Positions 45,883-56,578 of a DNA stretch of 64,000 nucleotides are shown piece by piece. The DNA lies in contig NZ_QGGG01000011.1 of the NCBI RefSeq assembly GCF_003148475.1, positions 114,296-178,295 of the forward strand, read 5' to 3'. The translations under genes were made by a program, and so were the position numbers. Below the pieces are notes generated by a model that was not told the origin of the DNA, did not search any database, and saw only the letters and a program-made list of their open reading frames with translations. Numbering within the stretch: position 1 is the stretch's first letter; every line of letters begins with the position of its first letter. Source of the stretch: Pseudaminobacter salicylatoxidans. GTDB lineage: Bacteria; Pseudomonadota; Alphaproteobacteria; Rhizobiales; Rhizobiaceae.

Positions 45883-46320
45883 CTAGAGCCGCGCCCTTGT
45901 GCTGCGCGGGGTTGCCAGCAGCAGGTTGGTCTCGCTGTTGGTCACGCCGGGGATCAGGCGGATGCGGCGCAGCACCGCATCGAGGTGGGTCAGGGTCGCG
46001 GTGCCAAGTTCCACGATCAGGTCCCAGCGGCCATTGGTGGTGTGGATGACCGACACTTCCGAAAGACCGCCCAGCGCCTGGACCACCTTGTCGGCGGCAT
46101 GCCCCTCGATCTCGATCATCATGATGCCGCGCACCGGCTGATCGACCGCATCGGCGCGCAGGATCACCGTGTAGCCCAAAATGTCGCCGGAGCGCTCCAG
46201 CTTCTCCAGTCGTGCCCGCGCGGTGGCGCGCGAAACGCCCAGGTCTATGGCCAGATCGGAAATGCTGCGACGTGCGTCATGGCGCAGCAGCTTGATCAGC
46301 CTTTCATCCAGATCGTCCAT
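45883..46320 (-). CDS. Lrp/AsnC-family regulator of the arginase genes
   Basis: 145 residues. N-terminal helix-turn-helix DDLDERLIKLLRHDARRSIS and LGVSRATARARLEKLERSG, C-terminal RAM effector domain (VSVIHTTNGRWDLIVELG). Divergent from arginase and ornithine cyclodeaminase with 136 bases between, so it is the probable arginine- or ornithine-responsive activator of that pair, as ArgR-like Lrp proteins are in other rhizobia. Confidence 0.88.
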   Translation of the reverse strand: MDDLDERLIKLLRHDARRSISDLAIDLGVSRATARARLEKLERSGDILGYTVILRADAVDQPVRGIMMIEIEGHAADKVVQALGGLSEVSVIHTTNGRWDLIVELGTATLTHLDAVLRRIRLIPGVTNSETNLLLATPRSTRARL

Positions 46321-46456
46321 CGAGGATCCATTCCGGCATTATCAATCTACCATTTTGCTAACTCAAATGGATAGATTTGCCAATTCAATCCGTTCAATCC
46401 GCCACCACAATCTGCCAAGTATAGGGGCGAAAAACAGACAATTCGGGCGGGCAGAC

Positions 46457-47377
46457 ATGCATTGCAGGATTTTGGGCGCGCCGGTTCAGGACGGAGCCGG
46501 TCGCAAGGGATGCGAAATGGGACCGAGCGCGCTGCGCGTGGCCGGTCTCGTGGAGGCGCTGACCGACCTCGGCCACACGGTGGACGACCTCGGCACCGCC
46601 GCCCCGGCTCCCGTCGCCCCGATCAGCCATCCGAATACGGCGCTGAAGGCGCTGCCCGAGATCGCCGCCTGGACCGCGGCACTCGCCGAGGCCAGCTACC
46701 GGGCAAGCGACAACGCCATGCCGATCTTCCTCGGCGGCGACCACGCGATTTCGGCGGGTACGCTTGCCGGCATTGCGCGGCGCGCGGCCGAGAACCGGCG
46801 GCCGCTTTTCGTGCTCTGGCTCGACGCGCACACCGATTTCCACACGCTCGACAGCACCACCAGCGGAAACCTGCATGGCGTGCCGCTCGCCTATGCGACC
46901 GGGCGGCCGGGCTTCGAGGGCTATTTCCCGCCGCTCGCCGCCGCGATCGACCCGGCGCGGGTCTGCGCGCTCGGCATCCGCAGCGTCGATCCGGCCGAAC
47001 GCATTGCGCTCAACGAAGCCGGCGTGACGCTGTATGATATGCGCGCGATCGACGAACACGGCATCTCGCCGCTGCTGCGCGCGTTTCTGGAACGGGTCGC
47101 CGAGGCCGAAGGCATGCTGCATGTCAGCCTCGACGTCGATTTCCTCGACCCGTCCATCGCGCCGGCGGTCGGCACCACCGTGCCGGGCGGCGCGACGCTG
47201 CGCGAGGCGCATCTGGTGATGGAGATGCTGAGCGACAGCGGCCTGGTGACCAGCCTCGACCTGGTCGAGCTGAACCCTTTCCTCGACGAGCGCGGCCGCA
47301 CCGCCACCCTCATGGTCGATCTGACGGCAAGCCTGATGGGACGCCGCATCATGGACCGCCCCACACGGAGCTATTGA
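46457..47377 (+). CDS. rocF: Arginase
   Basis: 306 residues; hydrolyses arginine to ornithine and urea. The three metal motifs are intact: GGDHAISAG, DAHTDFH and SLDVDFLDP, binding two Mn(II). EMGPSALRVAGL near the N-terminus is the arginase (not agmatinase) signature. ATG at 46457 is used; upstream in-frame codons cross the promoter and the divergent Lrp gene. One base separates it from the cyclodeaminase gene. Confidence 0.93.
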   Translation: MHCRILGAPVQDGAGRKGCEMGPSALRVAGLVEALTDLGHTVDDLGTAAPAPVAPISHPNTALKALPEIAAWTAALAEASYRASDNAMPIFLGGDHAISAGTLAGIARRAAENRRPLFVLWLDAHTDFHTLDSTTSGNLHGVPLAYATGRPGFEGYFPPLAAAIDPARVCALGIRSVDPAERIALNEAGVTLYDMRAIDEHGISPLLRAFLERVAEAEGMLHVSLDVDFLDPSIAPAVGTTVPGGATLREAHLVMEMLSDSGLVTSLDLVELNPFLDERGRTATLMVDLTASLMGRRIMDRPTRSY

Positions 47378-47378
47378 G

Positions 47379-48440
47379 ATGACGCAGCCAGACCTCAACA
47401 TCGTTCCCTTCGTCAGCGTCGACAACATGATGACGCTGGTGCTGAAGATCGGCGTGGAACGCTTCCTCGTCGAACTCGCCGGCTATATCGAGGAGGATTT
47501 CAAGCGCTGGCCGACCTTCGACAAGACACCGCGCGTCGCCTCTCACTCGAAGGAAGGCGTCATCGAGCTGATGCCGACCAGCGACGGCCAGCTCTACGGC
47601 TTCAAATATGTCAACGGCCACCCCAGCAACACGCGCGACGGCCGCCAGACCGTCACCGCCTTCGGCGTGCTGGCCGACGTCGGCAGCGGCTACCCGATGC
47701 TCCTGACGGAGATGACCATACTGACGGCGCTGCGCACGGCGGCGACCTCTGCGGTGGCTGCCAAATATCTCGCGCCGAAGGGTTCGGACTGCATGGCCAT
47801 CATCGGCAACGGCGCGCAGTCGGAGTTCCAGGCGCTCGCCTTCCAGGCGCTGCTCGGCATCGACAAGCTGCGCCTTTTCGACATCGATGCTTCCGCCAGC
47901 CGCAAATGCGCCGGCAACCTTGCCGGCAAGGGTTTTGACATAAAAATCTGCGGTTCGGGCCAGGAGGCGGTGGAAGGCGCGCAGATCATCACCACCGTCA
48001 CCGCCGACAAGCAGTACGCCACGATCCTCACCGACAACATGGTCGGCAGCGGCGTGCACATCAATGCCGTGGGTGGCGATTGCCCCGGCAAGACCGAACT
48101 GCACCGCGACATCCTGCTGCGCTCCGACATTTTCGTGGAATATCCGCCGCAGACCCGCATCGAGGGCGAAATCCAGCAACTCGATGCGCAACACCCGGTT
48201 ACCGAACTGTGGCAGGTGATGACGGGCGAGACGCAAGGCAGGCGCGCCCCGCGCCAGATCACCCTGTTCGACTCGGTCGGCTTCGCCACCGAGGATTTTT
48301 CGGCGCTGCGCTATGTGCGCGATCAATTGCAATCGACCGGCCTCTACGAAAAGCTCGACCTGCTCGCCGACCCGGACGAGCCGCGCGACCTGTTCGGCAT
48401 GCTCCAGCGCCATGCGGCCAGGCAGGCGAAGGTTGCATAA
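47379..48440 (+). CDS. arcB: Ornithine cyclodeaminase
   Basis: 353 residues; converts ornithine to proline and ammonia with bound NAD. The Rossmann part includes CMAIIGNGAQSEFQALAF, and the substrate region has HPSNTRDGRQTVTAF and GGDCPGKTELHRDILLRSDIFVEY, where the conserved Asp and Glu reside. It starts one base after arginase, completing a two-gene arginine-to-proline route. Typical size for the family. Confidence 0.93.
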   Translation: MTQPDLNIVPFVSVDNMMTLVLKIGVERFLVELAGYIEEDFKRWPTFDKTPRVASHSKEGVIELMPTSDGQLYGFKYVNGHPSNTRDGRQTVTAFGVLADVGSGYPMLLTEMTILTALRTAATSAVAAKYLAPKGSDCMAIIGNGAQSEFQALAFQALLGIDKLRLFDIDASASRKCAGNLAGKGFDIKICGSGQEAVEGAQIITTVTADKQYATILTDNMVGSGVHINAVGGDCPGKTELHRDILLRSDIFVEYPPQTRIEGEIQQLDAQHPVTELWQVMTGETQGRRAPRQITLFDSVGFATEDFSALRYVRDQLQSTGLYEKLDLLADPDEPRDLFGMLQRHAARQAKVA

Positions 48441-48494
48441 GGGGTGATGGTCTCTCGGGCGCGGTGTACACACCACCGCTGACAGCCACTCCGC

Positions 48495-48674
48495 CGTCAT
48501 CCCGGCCAAGGAAGCGAAGCGACCGCTGGGCCAGGACCCATTGGCCGCAACATCATCGAGCACAGCCTGGTGCCGGCCTCACGCTTCCCGTCGGCCGGAC
48601 GCTACCCGCCACCCGGCCACGCCTCTCAATGGGTCCCGGATAGCCTGCGCTTCGCTTCGGCTTCCGGGATGACG
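48495..48674. repeat. 180-bp intergenic inverted-repeat element
   Basis: The ends are mirror images: CGTCATCCCGG (48495-48505) and CCGGGATGACG (48664-48674). The next 16 bases of each arm also match imperfectly (GAAGCGAAGCG against CGCTTCGCTTC), and a further inner pair GGACCCATT / AATGGGTCC is seen. It has no coding sequence. It resembles dispersed repeats of rhizobial genomes and lies between convergent genes. Confidence 0.7.
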
Positions 48675-48694
48675 CGGCGGGGGGGGCAAAAAAA

Positions 48695-49639
48695 CTACAG
48701 CGCAAACACCTGGTCGTGGGTGGCTACGAAGAACTTGCCCTCGGCCGTGACCCAGCCGCGGAACATGCCGTCGGTGTTGTAGGGCGCGGAAATATTGCCC
48801 ATGGCATCGACCGCCACGAGCCCGGCGCCGATGCCATAAGGCTTGAAGTCCTCGATGATGACCTTGGAGGCCGCCTGCTCGAGACTCTCGCCGAGATAGG
48901 CCACGCGCGAGGCGACTTCGTGGCCCACCGCATGCAGGATGAAGAACTCGCCCTTGCCGGTGCCCGAAACCGCGCAGACGCCGTCGCGCGCATAGGTGCC
49001 GGCGCCGATGACCGGTGAATCGCCCACACGGCCCTCGGGCTTGTTGTTGTAGCCGCCTGTCGACGTCGCGGCCGCGAGATGTCCCTTGGCGTCGAGCGCC
49101 ACGGCGCCCACTGTGCCGTGCTTTTCCGACTCCGAAGCCCCGGCGGCCGTGCCCTTGCGCTCATGTTCCTTCATGGCGGCCAGCGCCTTCACGCGCCGCT
49201 CGGTGGTGAAATAGTCGTTGGGCACGGTTTCGAGCCCGCCGGCCTCGGCGTATTCGTCCGCCGCCTTGCCCGCGACCAGCACCATCTCGCCGCGCTCCAT
49301 GACCATGCGGGCCGCCTTGACCGGGTTGCGGATGTGCCGGCTGCCGGCCACCGCACCGCCGGTCTGCGTGGTGCCGTCCATGATGGAGGCGTCGAGCTCA
49401 TGATAGCCGGCCGCGTTGAGCGCCGCGCCATAGCCGGCGTTGAAGTGCGGCGAATCCTCCATGACGACCACCGCCGCCTCGACCGCATCGAGCGCGCGGC
49501 CGCCCGCCGACAGAACCGCCCAGCCGGCTTCCAGCGAGCGGCGCAGATCGACGCGGGCGGCGGCCCATTCCTCTTCGCTCAGGTCGAGCTTGGCCATGAC
49601 GCCGCAGCCGCCATGGATCGCCAGTGCAACAGGTCCCAT
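48695..49639 (-). CDS. iaaA: Isoaspartyl peptidase / L-asparaginase (plant type, Ntn hydrolase)
   Basis: 314 residues. The precursor is expected to cut itself before T176 in KHGTVGAVALD, making the new N-terminal threonine nucleophile. Other motifs: AIHGGCGVMA at the start, ALDAVEAAVVVMEDSPHFNAGYG, GDSPVIGAGTYA and GTGKGEFF. It hydrolyses beta-aspartyl dipeptides and asparagine. It ends the minus-strand set marR - binding protein - iaaA, whose peptide-binding protein may supply its substrate. 66 bases separate it from the binding-protein gene. Confidence 0.92.
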   Translation of the reverse strand: MGPVALAIHGGCGVMAKLDLSEEEWAAARVDLRRSLEAGWAVLSAGGRALDAVEAAVVVMEDSPHFNAGYGAALNAAGYHELDASIMDGTTQTGGAVAGSRHIRNPVKAARMVMERGEMVLVAGKAADEYAEAGGLETVPNDYFTTERRVKALAAMKEHERKGTAAGASESEKHGTVGAVALDAKGHLAAATSTGGYNNKPEGRVGDSPVIGAGTYARDGVCAVSGTGKGEFFILHAVGHEVASRVAYLGESLEQAASKVIIEDFKPYGIGAGLVAVDAMGNISAPYNTDGMFRGWVTAEGKFFVATHDQVFAL

Positions 49640-49705
49640 TCCGTTTCTTTCCCTAAAGGAGATTCGGCCGCCCCGGAGGGCGACCGCTCGGTGCGTGCGT
49701 TCAGA

Positions 49706-51298
49706 TCACTCGGCCGGACGGATGTTCATGGCCAGCGTGTCCTCGTCGGAACGCGGCTTGATCGTCAGCCCCTTCTTCAGCCCCCAGGCCGAAACCGTCG
49801 AAGCGATCGGCAGCAGCGGCCGTTCCCTGGCGACAAGGGCGTTGGCCTCCTGCAAGAGCTTCTCGCGCTTGGCCGTGTCCATCTCCACGGCGGCGGCTTC
49901 GGTCAGCTTGTCCATCTCCGGGTTGGAGTAGAAGTGGACGTTGAAGGCGCCGAGCTTGGTGGCCGGATCGTTGGTGTGCGCCAGCGCGCCCAGCGTGTAG
50001 TTGGCCTCGCCCGTCAACGTGCCCCAGCCGGACATGCCAAGGCTGTAGTCGCCGCGGGTGTTGGCCGGGAAGTAGACAGCGCCCGGCTGGGCGGCGGCCT
50101 CGACCGTCACATTGATGGCGGCCAGCATCTGGGCGATGGTGGTGCCCACTTCCTTGTCGCTCGGCAGGCGGTCGTTGGTGAAGTTGAACACAACCTTGAA
50201 ACCGTCCGGATAACCGGCATCGGCCATAAGCTGCTTGGCCTTGTCGAGATCGGGCTGCGTGACCTGGATGTCGGGATTATAGCCGAAGATGTTCGGCGTC
50301 ACGATCTGCGACTGGGACTTGCCCATGCCTTCCATCGCCACCTCGGTGATCGCCTCGCGGTCGATCGCCAGATCGAAGGCCTCGCGCACGCGCGGATCGA
50401 GGAACGGGTTTTTCGGCAGGGCCGCGCCGTCATTGCCCTTCACCTGCGGCGTCTGCTCGCGGAAGTCGAAATAGATCAGGAAGGAATAGACGCTGTCGAT
50501 GCGGGCGATGGAGAGCGAGGAATCCTGCTCCAGCGTGGGAATGTCGGACGCCGGAATGCGGGCGGCGACATCGACCTGACCGGCCTTGAGCTGGGCGACG
50601 CGCGCGGCATCGTTCGGGATTTCCTTGCGGATCACCTTTTCCCACGGCTCCTTGCCGCCCCAGTAGTCGTCGAAACGCTCCAGAACGAGCTGTTCCTTCG
50701 GCGTCCAGGAGACGAACTTATAGGGGCCGGTGCCGATTGCCGCCTTGCCGGAGTTGAAGCCTTCGGTCGCGTTTTCGGGCGAGGCGGAATAGTCCTTGGC
50801 CGCCACATGCGAGACGACGAACAGGCGGATGAAGTCGTTCGGCAGCGTCGGCGCCGGGCCGTCGGTCATGATGCGGATGGTGTAGGGATCGACGATCTCG
50901 ATGCCCTGCACGCGACGCACATAGACCGTCGTCGGGTTGGGGCCGGTGACATGCGGAATGCGCTCGATGGAGAATTTCACGTCCTCGGCGGTGAACTCGG
51001 AACCGTCATGGAACTTCACGCCCTTGCGCAGCTTGAATTCCCAGGTGCTGTCGTCCAGCGCCTCCCAGCTCTCGGCAAGGCCGGGTTCGAGCTGCAGATT
51101 GTCGCCGGATTTGATCAGCGTGTCGTAGATGTGCTTCATCGCCTCGGCCTGCGTGCCCGTAGCGGTGAAGTCGGGGTCGATCGATGACGGACCGGCGCGA
51201 ACGGCGATCGTCAGATCGGCCGCCAGTGCCATGGTGGAAACGCTGGCCGAAAGGCCGAGGGCAAGTGCGAGCCCCGTGGTTGCGCGCAACAGATTCAT
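49706..51298 (-). CDS. Peptide/oligopeptide ABC transporter substrate-binding protein (SBP_bac_5)
   Basis: 530 residues. Signal peptide MNLLRATTGLALALGLSASV to about ALAA (residue 26), then ADLTIAVRAGPSSIDP. The SBP_bac_5 signature is LESW-like EPGLAESWEALDDSTWEFKL and GVKFHDGSEFTAEDVKFS. It binds peptides or similar amides in the periplasm for the DppBCDF-type transporter encoded divergently at 52961-56555. Its ATG overlaps the marR stop by 4 bases, so regulator and binding protein are made from one message. Confidence 0.93.
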   Translation of the reverse strand: MNLLRATTGLALALGLSASVSTMALAADLTIAVRAGPSSIDPDFTATGTQAEAMKHIYDTLIKSGDNLQLEPGLAESWEALDDSTWEFKLRKGVKFHDGSEFTAEDVKFSIERIPHVTGPNPTTVYVRRVQGIEIVDPYTIRIMTDGPAPTLPNDFIRLFVVSHVAAKDYSASPENATEGFNSGKAAIGTGPYKFVSWTPKEQLVLERFDDYWGGKEPWEKVIRKEIPNDAARVAQLKAGQVDVAARIPASDIPTLEQDSSLSIARIDSVYSFLIYFDFREQTPQVKGNDGAALPKNPFLDPRVREAFDLAIDREAITEVAMEGMGKSQSQIVTPNIFGYNPDIQVTQPDLDKAKQLMADAGYPDGFKVVFNFTNDRLPSDKEVGTTIAQMLAAINVTVEAAAQPGAVYFPANTRGDYSLGMSGWGTLTGEANYTLGALAHTNDPATKLGAFNVHFYSNPEMDKLTEAAAVEMDTAKREKLLQEANALVARERPLLPIASTVSAWGLKKGLTIKPRSDEDTLAMNIRPAE

Positions 51299-51900
51299 AC
51301 CTCTTCCATCTCCTCTGAAGTGTCGGTTTCTTGATTGGACTTGCTGTTTGACGGCCAGGTTTCCGGCCATTTTCGCGACTCGCGGACGACTTTTGCCAGC
51401 AGCTCGGACAACATCAGCTTTTCCGCCGGGCTAAGCCCCGACAGCATGATCTGCTCGCGTTCCTGCATGGGCTGCATGGCCTCGTCAACGATGCGCCTGC
51501 CTTCGTCGGTGAGATAAAGGACGAAGCTCCGGAGGTCGTTGGAATCGACTTCGCGCCGGATGATGTTCTTGTCGATCAGCTTCTGGATCGCGCGGCTGAT
51601 GGTGTTGCGCGGGAAGCCGGAGGAATTGCAGATCGCGCTGGCGGTGACGCCGTTCTTCAGCGCCAGCGAATAGAGCACGACGAACTCGACCCGCTGGAGC
51701 CCGAACTCGGTCTCGATCCAACGATAGACCGGCACGTTGAACTGCAGCGCCAGGAAATTGATCCGGAAGGAAAACCAGCAGGGATTCTGCCACAGCTTGA
51801 CAGTGACGAGCTCATCGACCGCGCCGTCCGGCACGTCCTGTCGCCCTGCCTCCATGAGCAGCATATCCAGAGTCATCGACTCGCTTTCAGGCGACGCCAC
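51295..51900 (-). CDS. MarR-family transcriptional regulator
   Basis: 201 residues, longer than the usual 140-160. The winged helix has TASAICNSSGFPRNTISRAIQKLIDKNIIRREVDSND with the wing in FVLYLTDEGRRIV. The N-terminal 55 residues and an acidic C-terminal tail (SNQETDTSEEMEEV) are extra. The start codon is GTG after GGAGGG. Two matched palindromes in its own promoter region are the likely operators. Overlap with the binding-protein gene links repressor and transport. Confidence 0.88.
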   Translation of the reverse strand: MASPESESMTLDMLLMEAGRQDVPDGAVDELVTVKLWQNPCWFSFRINFLALQFNVPVYRWIETEFGLQRVEFVVLYSLALKNGVTASAICNSSGFPRNTISRAIQKLIDKNIIRREVDSNDLRSFVLYLTDEGRRIVDEAMQPMQEREQIMLSGLSPAEKLMLSELLAKVVRESRKWPETWPSNSKSNQETDTSEEMEEV

Positions 51901-51926
51901 GAGCTGCCCTCCTCTGCCCGCTGTTT

Positions 51927-51940
51927 GTTCCGTATGGAAC
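51927..51940. promoter_or_regulatory. Palindromic operator 1 for the MarR regulator
   Basis: GTTCC-GTAT-GGAAC, a perfect 14-base palindrome 27 bases before the marR start. It shares its GTTC...GAAC arms with operator 2 at 51979; centres are 52 bp (about five helical turns) apart. Confidence 0.6.
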
Positions 51941-51978
51941 TTGACTTAGCGGAAAACCACTGTCAATTTCTTTTTTTA

Positions 51979-51992
51979 GTTCCTAATAGAAC
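51979..51992. promoter_or_regulatory. Palindromic operator 2 for the MarR regulator
   Basis: GTTCCTAATAGAAC, a near-perfect palindrome with the same arms and length as operator 1. It lies 95 bases before the divergent creatininase-family gene, in an AT-rich stretch likely to be its promoter. Confidence 0.6.
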
Positions 51993-52087
51993 AATATTGA
52001 ACCATTGCGACGGGAACGCCGACCAAGCTTTTTGCGCGCGCTGGCGTTCACGCGGAACACGGGTTCTGCAATTCGGGAAGAGATGGA

Positions 52088-52789
52088 ATGAACATTGCCG
52101 ACATGAACTGGATACAGGTGGAAGAGCGCGCCGCACATGACGACCGCTGCATCCTTCCCATCGGCAGCGTCGAGCAGCACGCCTATCTCAGCCTGTGCAC
52201 GGACATGATCCTTGCCGAAAAGGTTTCCGCCGACGCGGCCGCGCCGTCCGGCGTGCCGGTCTTCCCGGTCGTGCCCTATGGGCTGGCGTCGTCCTTCGCC
52301 ACCTATCCGGGGACGATGACGCTGAAGCTGTCGACCTATATCGCCCTGATCGGCGACCTGCTCGACAGCATGTACCGTTCGGGCTTCCGCCGCATCCTCA
52401 TCGTCAACGGCCATGGCGGCAACACGCCGATCACCGCCCTGATCTCGGAATGGCTGAACGCGCATCCGGCCGCCCGCGTGAAGATGCACGACTGGTGGCG
52501 CGCGCCGCAGACCTGGGCCAAGGTGATGGAAATCGATCCGGCCGCCTCGCATGCCTCGTGGATGGAGAATTTCCCGTGGACCCGGCTTGCCGGCGTGGAG
52601 CAGCCGGCCGGGGCCAAGCCGCGCATCGACTTCGCCCGGCTGGCGCGGGTGGATGCCGCCACCAAGCGCGAGATGCTGGGCGAAGGCAATTATCACGGCC
52701 TGTTCCAGCGCCCCGACGAAGACATGCTGGCGATCTGGGACGTGGCTGTCGCCGAGACGCGCGCGCTTCTGGAATCCGATTGGGACTGA
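52088..52789 (+). CDS. Creatininase-family amidohydrolase
   Basis: 233 residues. Metal-site motifs of the family are present: IGSVEQHAYLSLCTDM with Glu, His and Asp, VPYGLASSFATYPGT, and VNGHGGNTP. Members open cyclic amides (creatinine, FAPy compounds, mycofactocin precursor), using two metals. The usual HLP after EQH is changed to HAYLSL. First gene of the divergent operon with the peptide-type transporter, so it probably acts on the imported compound. Which amide it is cannot be told from sequence. Confidence 0.82.
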   Translation: MNIADMNWIQVEERAAHDDRCILPIGSVEQHAYLSLCTDMILAEKVSADAAAPSGVPVFPVVPYGLASSFATYPGTMTLKLSTYIALIGDLLDSMYRSGFRRILIVNGHGGNTPITALISEWLNAHPAARVKMHDWWRAPQTWAKVMEIDPAASHASWMENFPWTRLAGVEQPAGAKPRIDFARLARVDAATKREMLGEGNYHGLFQRPDEDMLAIWDVAVAETRALLESDWD

Positions 52790-52812
52790 AACCGCATAAA
52801 GCCTGACCTACC

Positions 52813-52863
52813 GGAGCGTGATCCCGAAATGTGGGAACCGGTTTTCGGAAAAGATCACGCTCC
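52813..52863. repeat. Rhizobial intergenic palindrome (copy 4)
   Basis: GGAGCGTGATCCCGAAA is mirrored by GGTTTTCGG and GATCACGCTCC. The arms of 11 bases at the ends match perfectly. It lies between the creatininase-family gene and the permease genes of the same operon. Confidence 0.85.
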
Positions 52864-52960
52864 AACAAATAGACAGAGCCTGGTGGCAATTCGAGAAAAC
52901 GTCATCAGACCCTAGCAACAACGGCAAGACGACGCCCGCGAAGGGCGCAGCAGGGGAGCG

Positions 52961-53932
52961 ATGTTCTCATTCATCTTCCAACGCTTGTTCCAGGCGGGGC
53001 TCGTGGTCATCGCGATGTCCGTCCTGGTCTTTTGCGGGGTGTTCGCCGTCGGCAATCCGATCGACGTGCTGATCTCGCCCGACGCCACGCAGGAAATCCG
53101 CGCGCAGGTGATCGCGCGCTACGGCCTCGACCTGCCGCTGTGGCAGCAATATCTGCAATTCGCCAGCCGCCTGCTGCATGGCGATTTCGGCACCTCCTTC
53201 ATCTATGGCATGCCGGTGGGCTCGCTGATCCTGTCGCGTCTGCCCGCCACGCTGGAGCTGACCATTTTCGCGGTGCTGCTTGCGTCCTGCATCGGCATTC
53301 CGCTCGGCGTCTATGCCGGCTACAAGCCGCAAAGCCCGGCCGCGCGCATCATCATGGGCGCGTCGATCCTCGGCTTCTCGGTGCCGACTTTCTGGTTCGG
53401 CCTGATGCTGATCATGGTATTTGCCGTGCAATGCGGCTGCATGCCGGCCGGCGGGCGCGGCGATACGGTGTCGCTGTTCGGCGTCGAATGGAGCTTCCTC
53501 ACCGCCAACGGCATGAAGCACCTGCTCTTGCCGGCGATCAATCTGGCGCTGTTCAAGCTCTCCATGATGATCCGCCTGGCGCGCGCCGGCACCCGCGAGA
53601 TCATGCTGAGCGACACGGTGAAATTCGCCCGTGCGGCCGGGCTCAGCGAGCGCACCATCCTGACGCGGCACGTCATGAAGCTGATCTCGATCCCGCTCGT
53701 CACCGTCTTCGGTCTCGAATTCGGCTCGACGCTGGCCTTCGCGGTCGTGACCGAGACGATCTTTTCCTGGCCGGGTCTGGGCAAGCTCATCATCGACAGC
53801 ATCACCTCGCTCGATCGCCCGGTGATGGTCGCCTATCTGATGCTGGTCGCCCTGCTCTTCATCATCATCAATCTGTCGGTGGACCTCGTCTACGCGCTGC
53901 TTGATCCGCGCCTGAGAAAGGGACGGGCATGA
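52961..53932 (+). CDS. Peptide ABC transporter permease, DppB type
   Basis: 323 residues with six membrane helices. Signature parts are MFSFIFQRLFQAGLVVIAMS at the start and the ATPase-contact EIMLSDTVKFARAAGLSERTI segment, ending VDLVYALLDPRLRKG. It forms the membrane channel with the DppC partner that overlaps it by 4 bases. GGGGAG precedes the ATG by 2 bases. Confidence 0.93.
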   Translation: MFSFIFQRLFQAGLVVIAMSVLVFCGVFAVGNPIDVLISPDATQEIRAQVIARYGLDLPLWQQYLQFASRLLHGDFGTSFIYGMPVGSLILSRLPATLELTIFAVLLASCIGIPLGVYAGYKPQSPAARIIMGASILGFSVPTFWFGLMLIMVFAVQCGCMPAGGRGDTVSLFGVEWSFLTANGMKHLLLPAINLALFKLSMMIRLARAGTREIMLSDTVKFARAAGLSERTILTRHVMKLISIPLVTVFGLEFGSTLAFAVVTETIFSWPGLGKLIIDSITSLDRPVMVAYLMLVALLFIIINLSVDLVYALLDPRLRKGRA

Positions 53933-54806
53933 CCAACGCTTCCTCACCCTGGCGCGACTTCTTCGTCGAGTTCTCGCGCAACCGCGTGGCGCTCGCCGCC
54001 GGCATCGTCACGCTGCTGATCGTGGTGGTGGCGCTGGCCGCACCGCTGATCGCGCCGCAGGACCCCTACGACCTCGCCCGTCTGGCACTGCGCGATGCGC
54101 GCCGCGCGCCCGGCTTTGTCGGCAGCGGCGGCTACGTCCATCTGCTCGGCACGGATTCCCAGGGGCGCGACCTGCTCTCGGCCATCCTCTACGGCCTGCG
54201 CATCTCGCTCCAGATCGGCGCCATCTCGGGCGCCGTCGCCTTCACCGTCGGCGCGCTGGTGGGCACCAGCGCCGCCTATATCGGCGGGCGCGTGGAAAGC
54301 CTGCTGATGCGCATCGTCGACCTGCAGCTCTCCTTCCCGGCGATCCTGCTGGCCTTCGTGATCGCCGCGATCCTCGGCCAGGGCCGCTACCAGCTCATCC
54401 TCGCCCTGATCTTCGCGCAATATGCCTATTTCGCCCGCACCGCGCATGGCGCGGCATCGGCCGAACGCCAGAAGGATTATGTGGAGGCCGCCCTTTCGGT
54501 GCCGCTGAAGGCGCGGCGCGTGGTGCTGCGGCACATTTTGCCGAACTCGCTGCCGCCGCTGATCGTGGTCGCCACCGTGCAGGTGGCGAGCGCCATCTCA
54601 CTCGAAGCGACGCTCTCCTTCCTCGGGGTCGGCCTGCCGCCCACGGAACCGTCGCTGGGCATGCTGATCGCCAACGGCTTCCAGTATCTCCTTTCGGGCC
54701 GCTACTGGATTTCCATCTATCCCGGCATCGCACTGATCATCTTCATCGTCTCGCTCAATCTGGTCGGCGACCAGATCCGCGACCAGCTCAATCCAAGGCT
54801 GCAAAA

Positions 54807-54810
<4 letters not shown>
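53929..54810 (+). CDS. Peptide ABC transporter permease, DppC type
   Basis: 293 residues. Recognised by LLGTDSQGRDLLSAILYGLR after the first helix and YVEAALSVPLKARRVVLRHI, the ATPase-contact loop, with VGDQIRDQLNPRLQK at the end. Six membrane helices. Overlaps the genes on both sides by 4 bases (ATGA). Confidence 0.93.
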
Positions 54811-56555
<1,745 letters not shown>

Positions 56556-56578
56556 CCCATCGAAATCGGAGGCAAATG

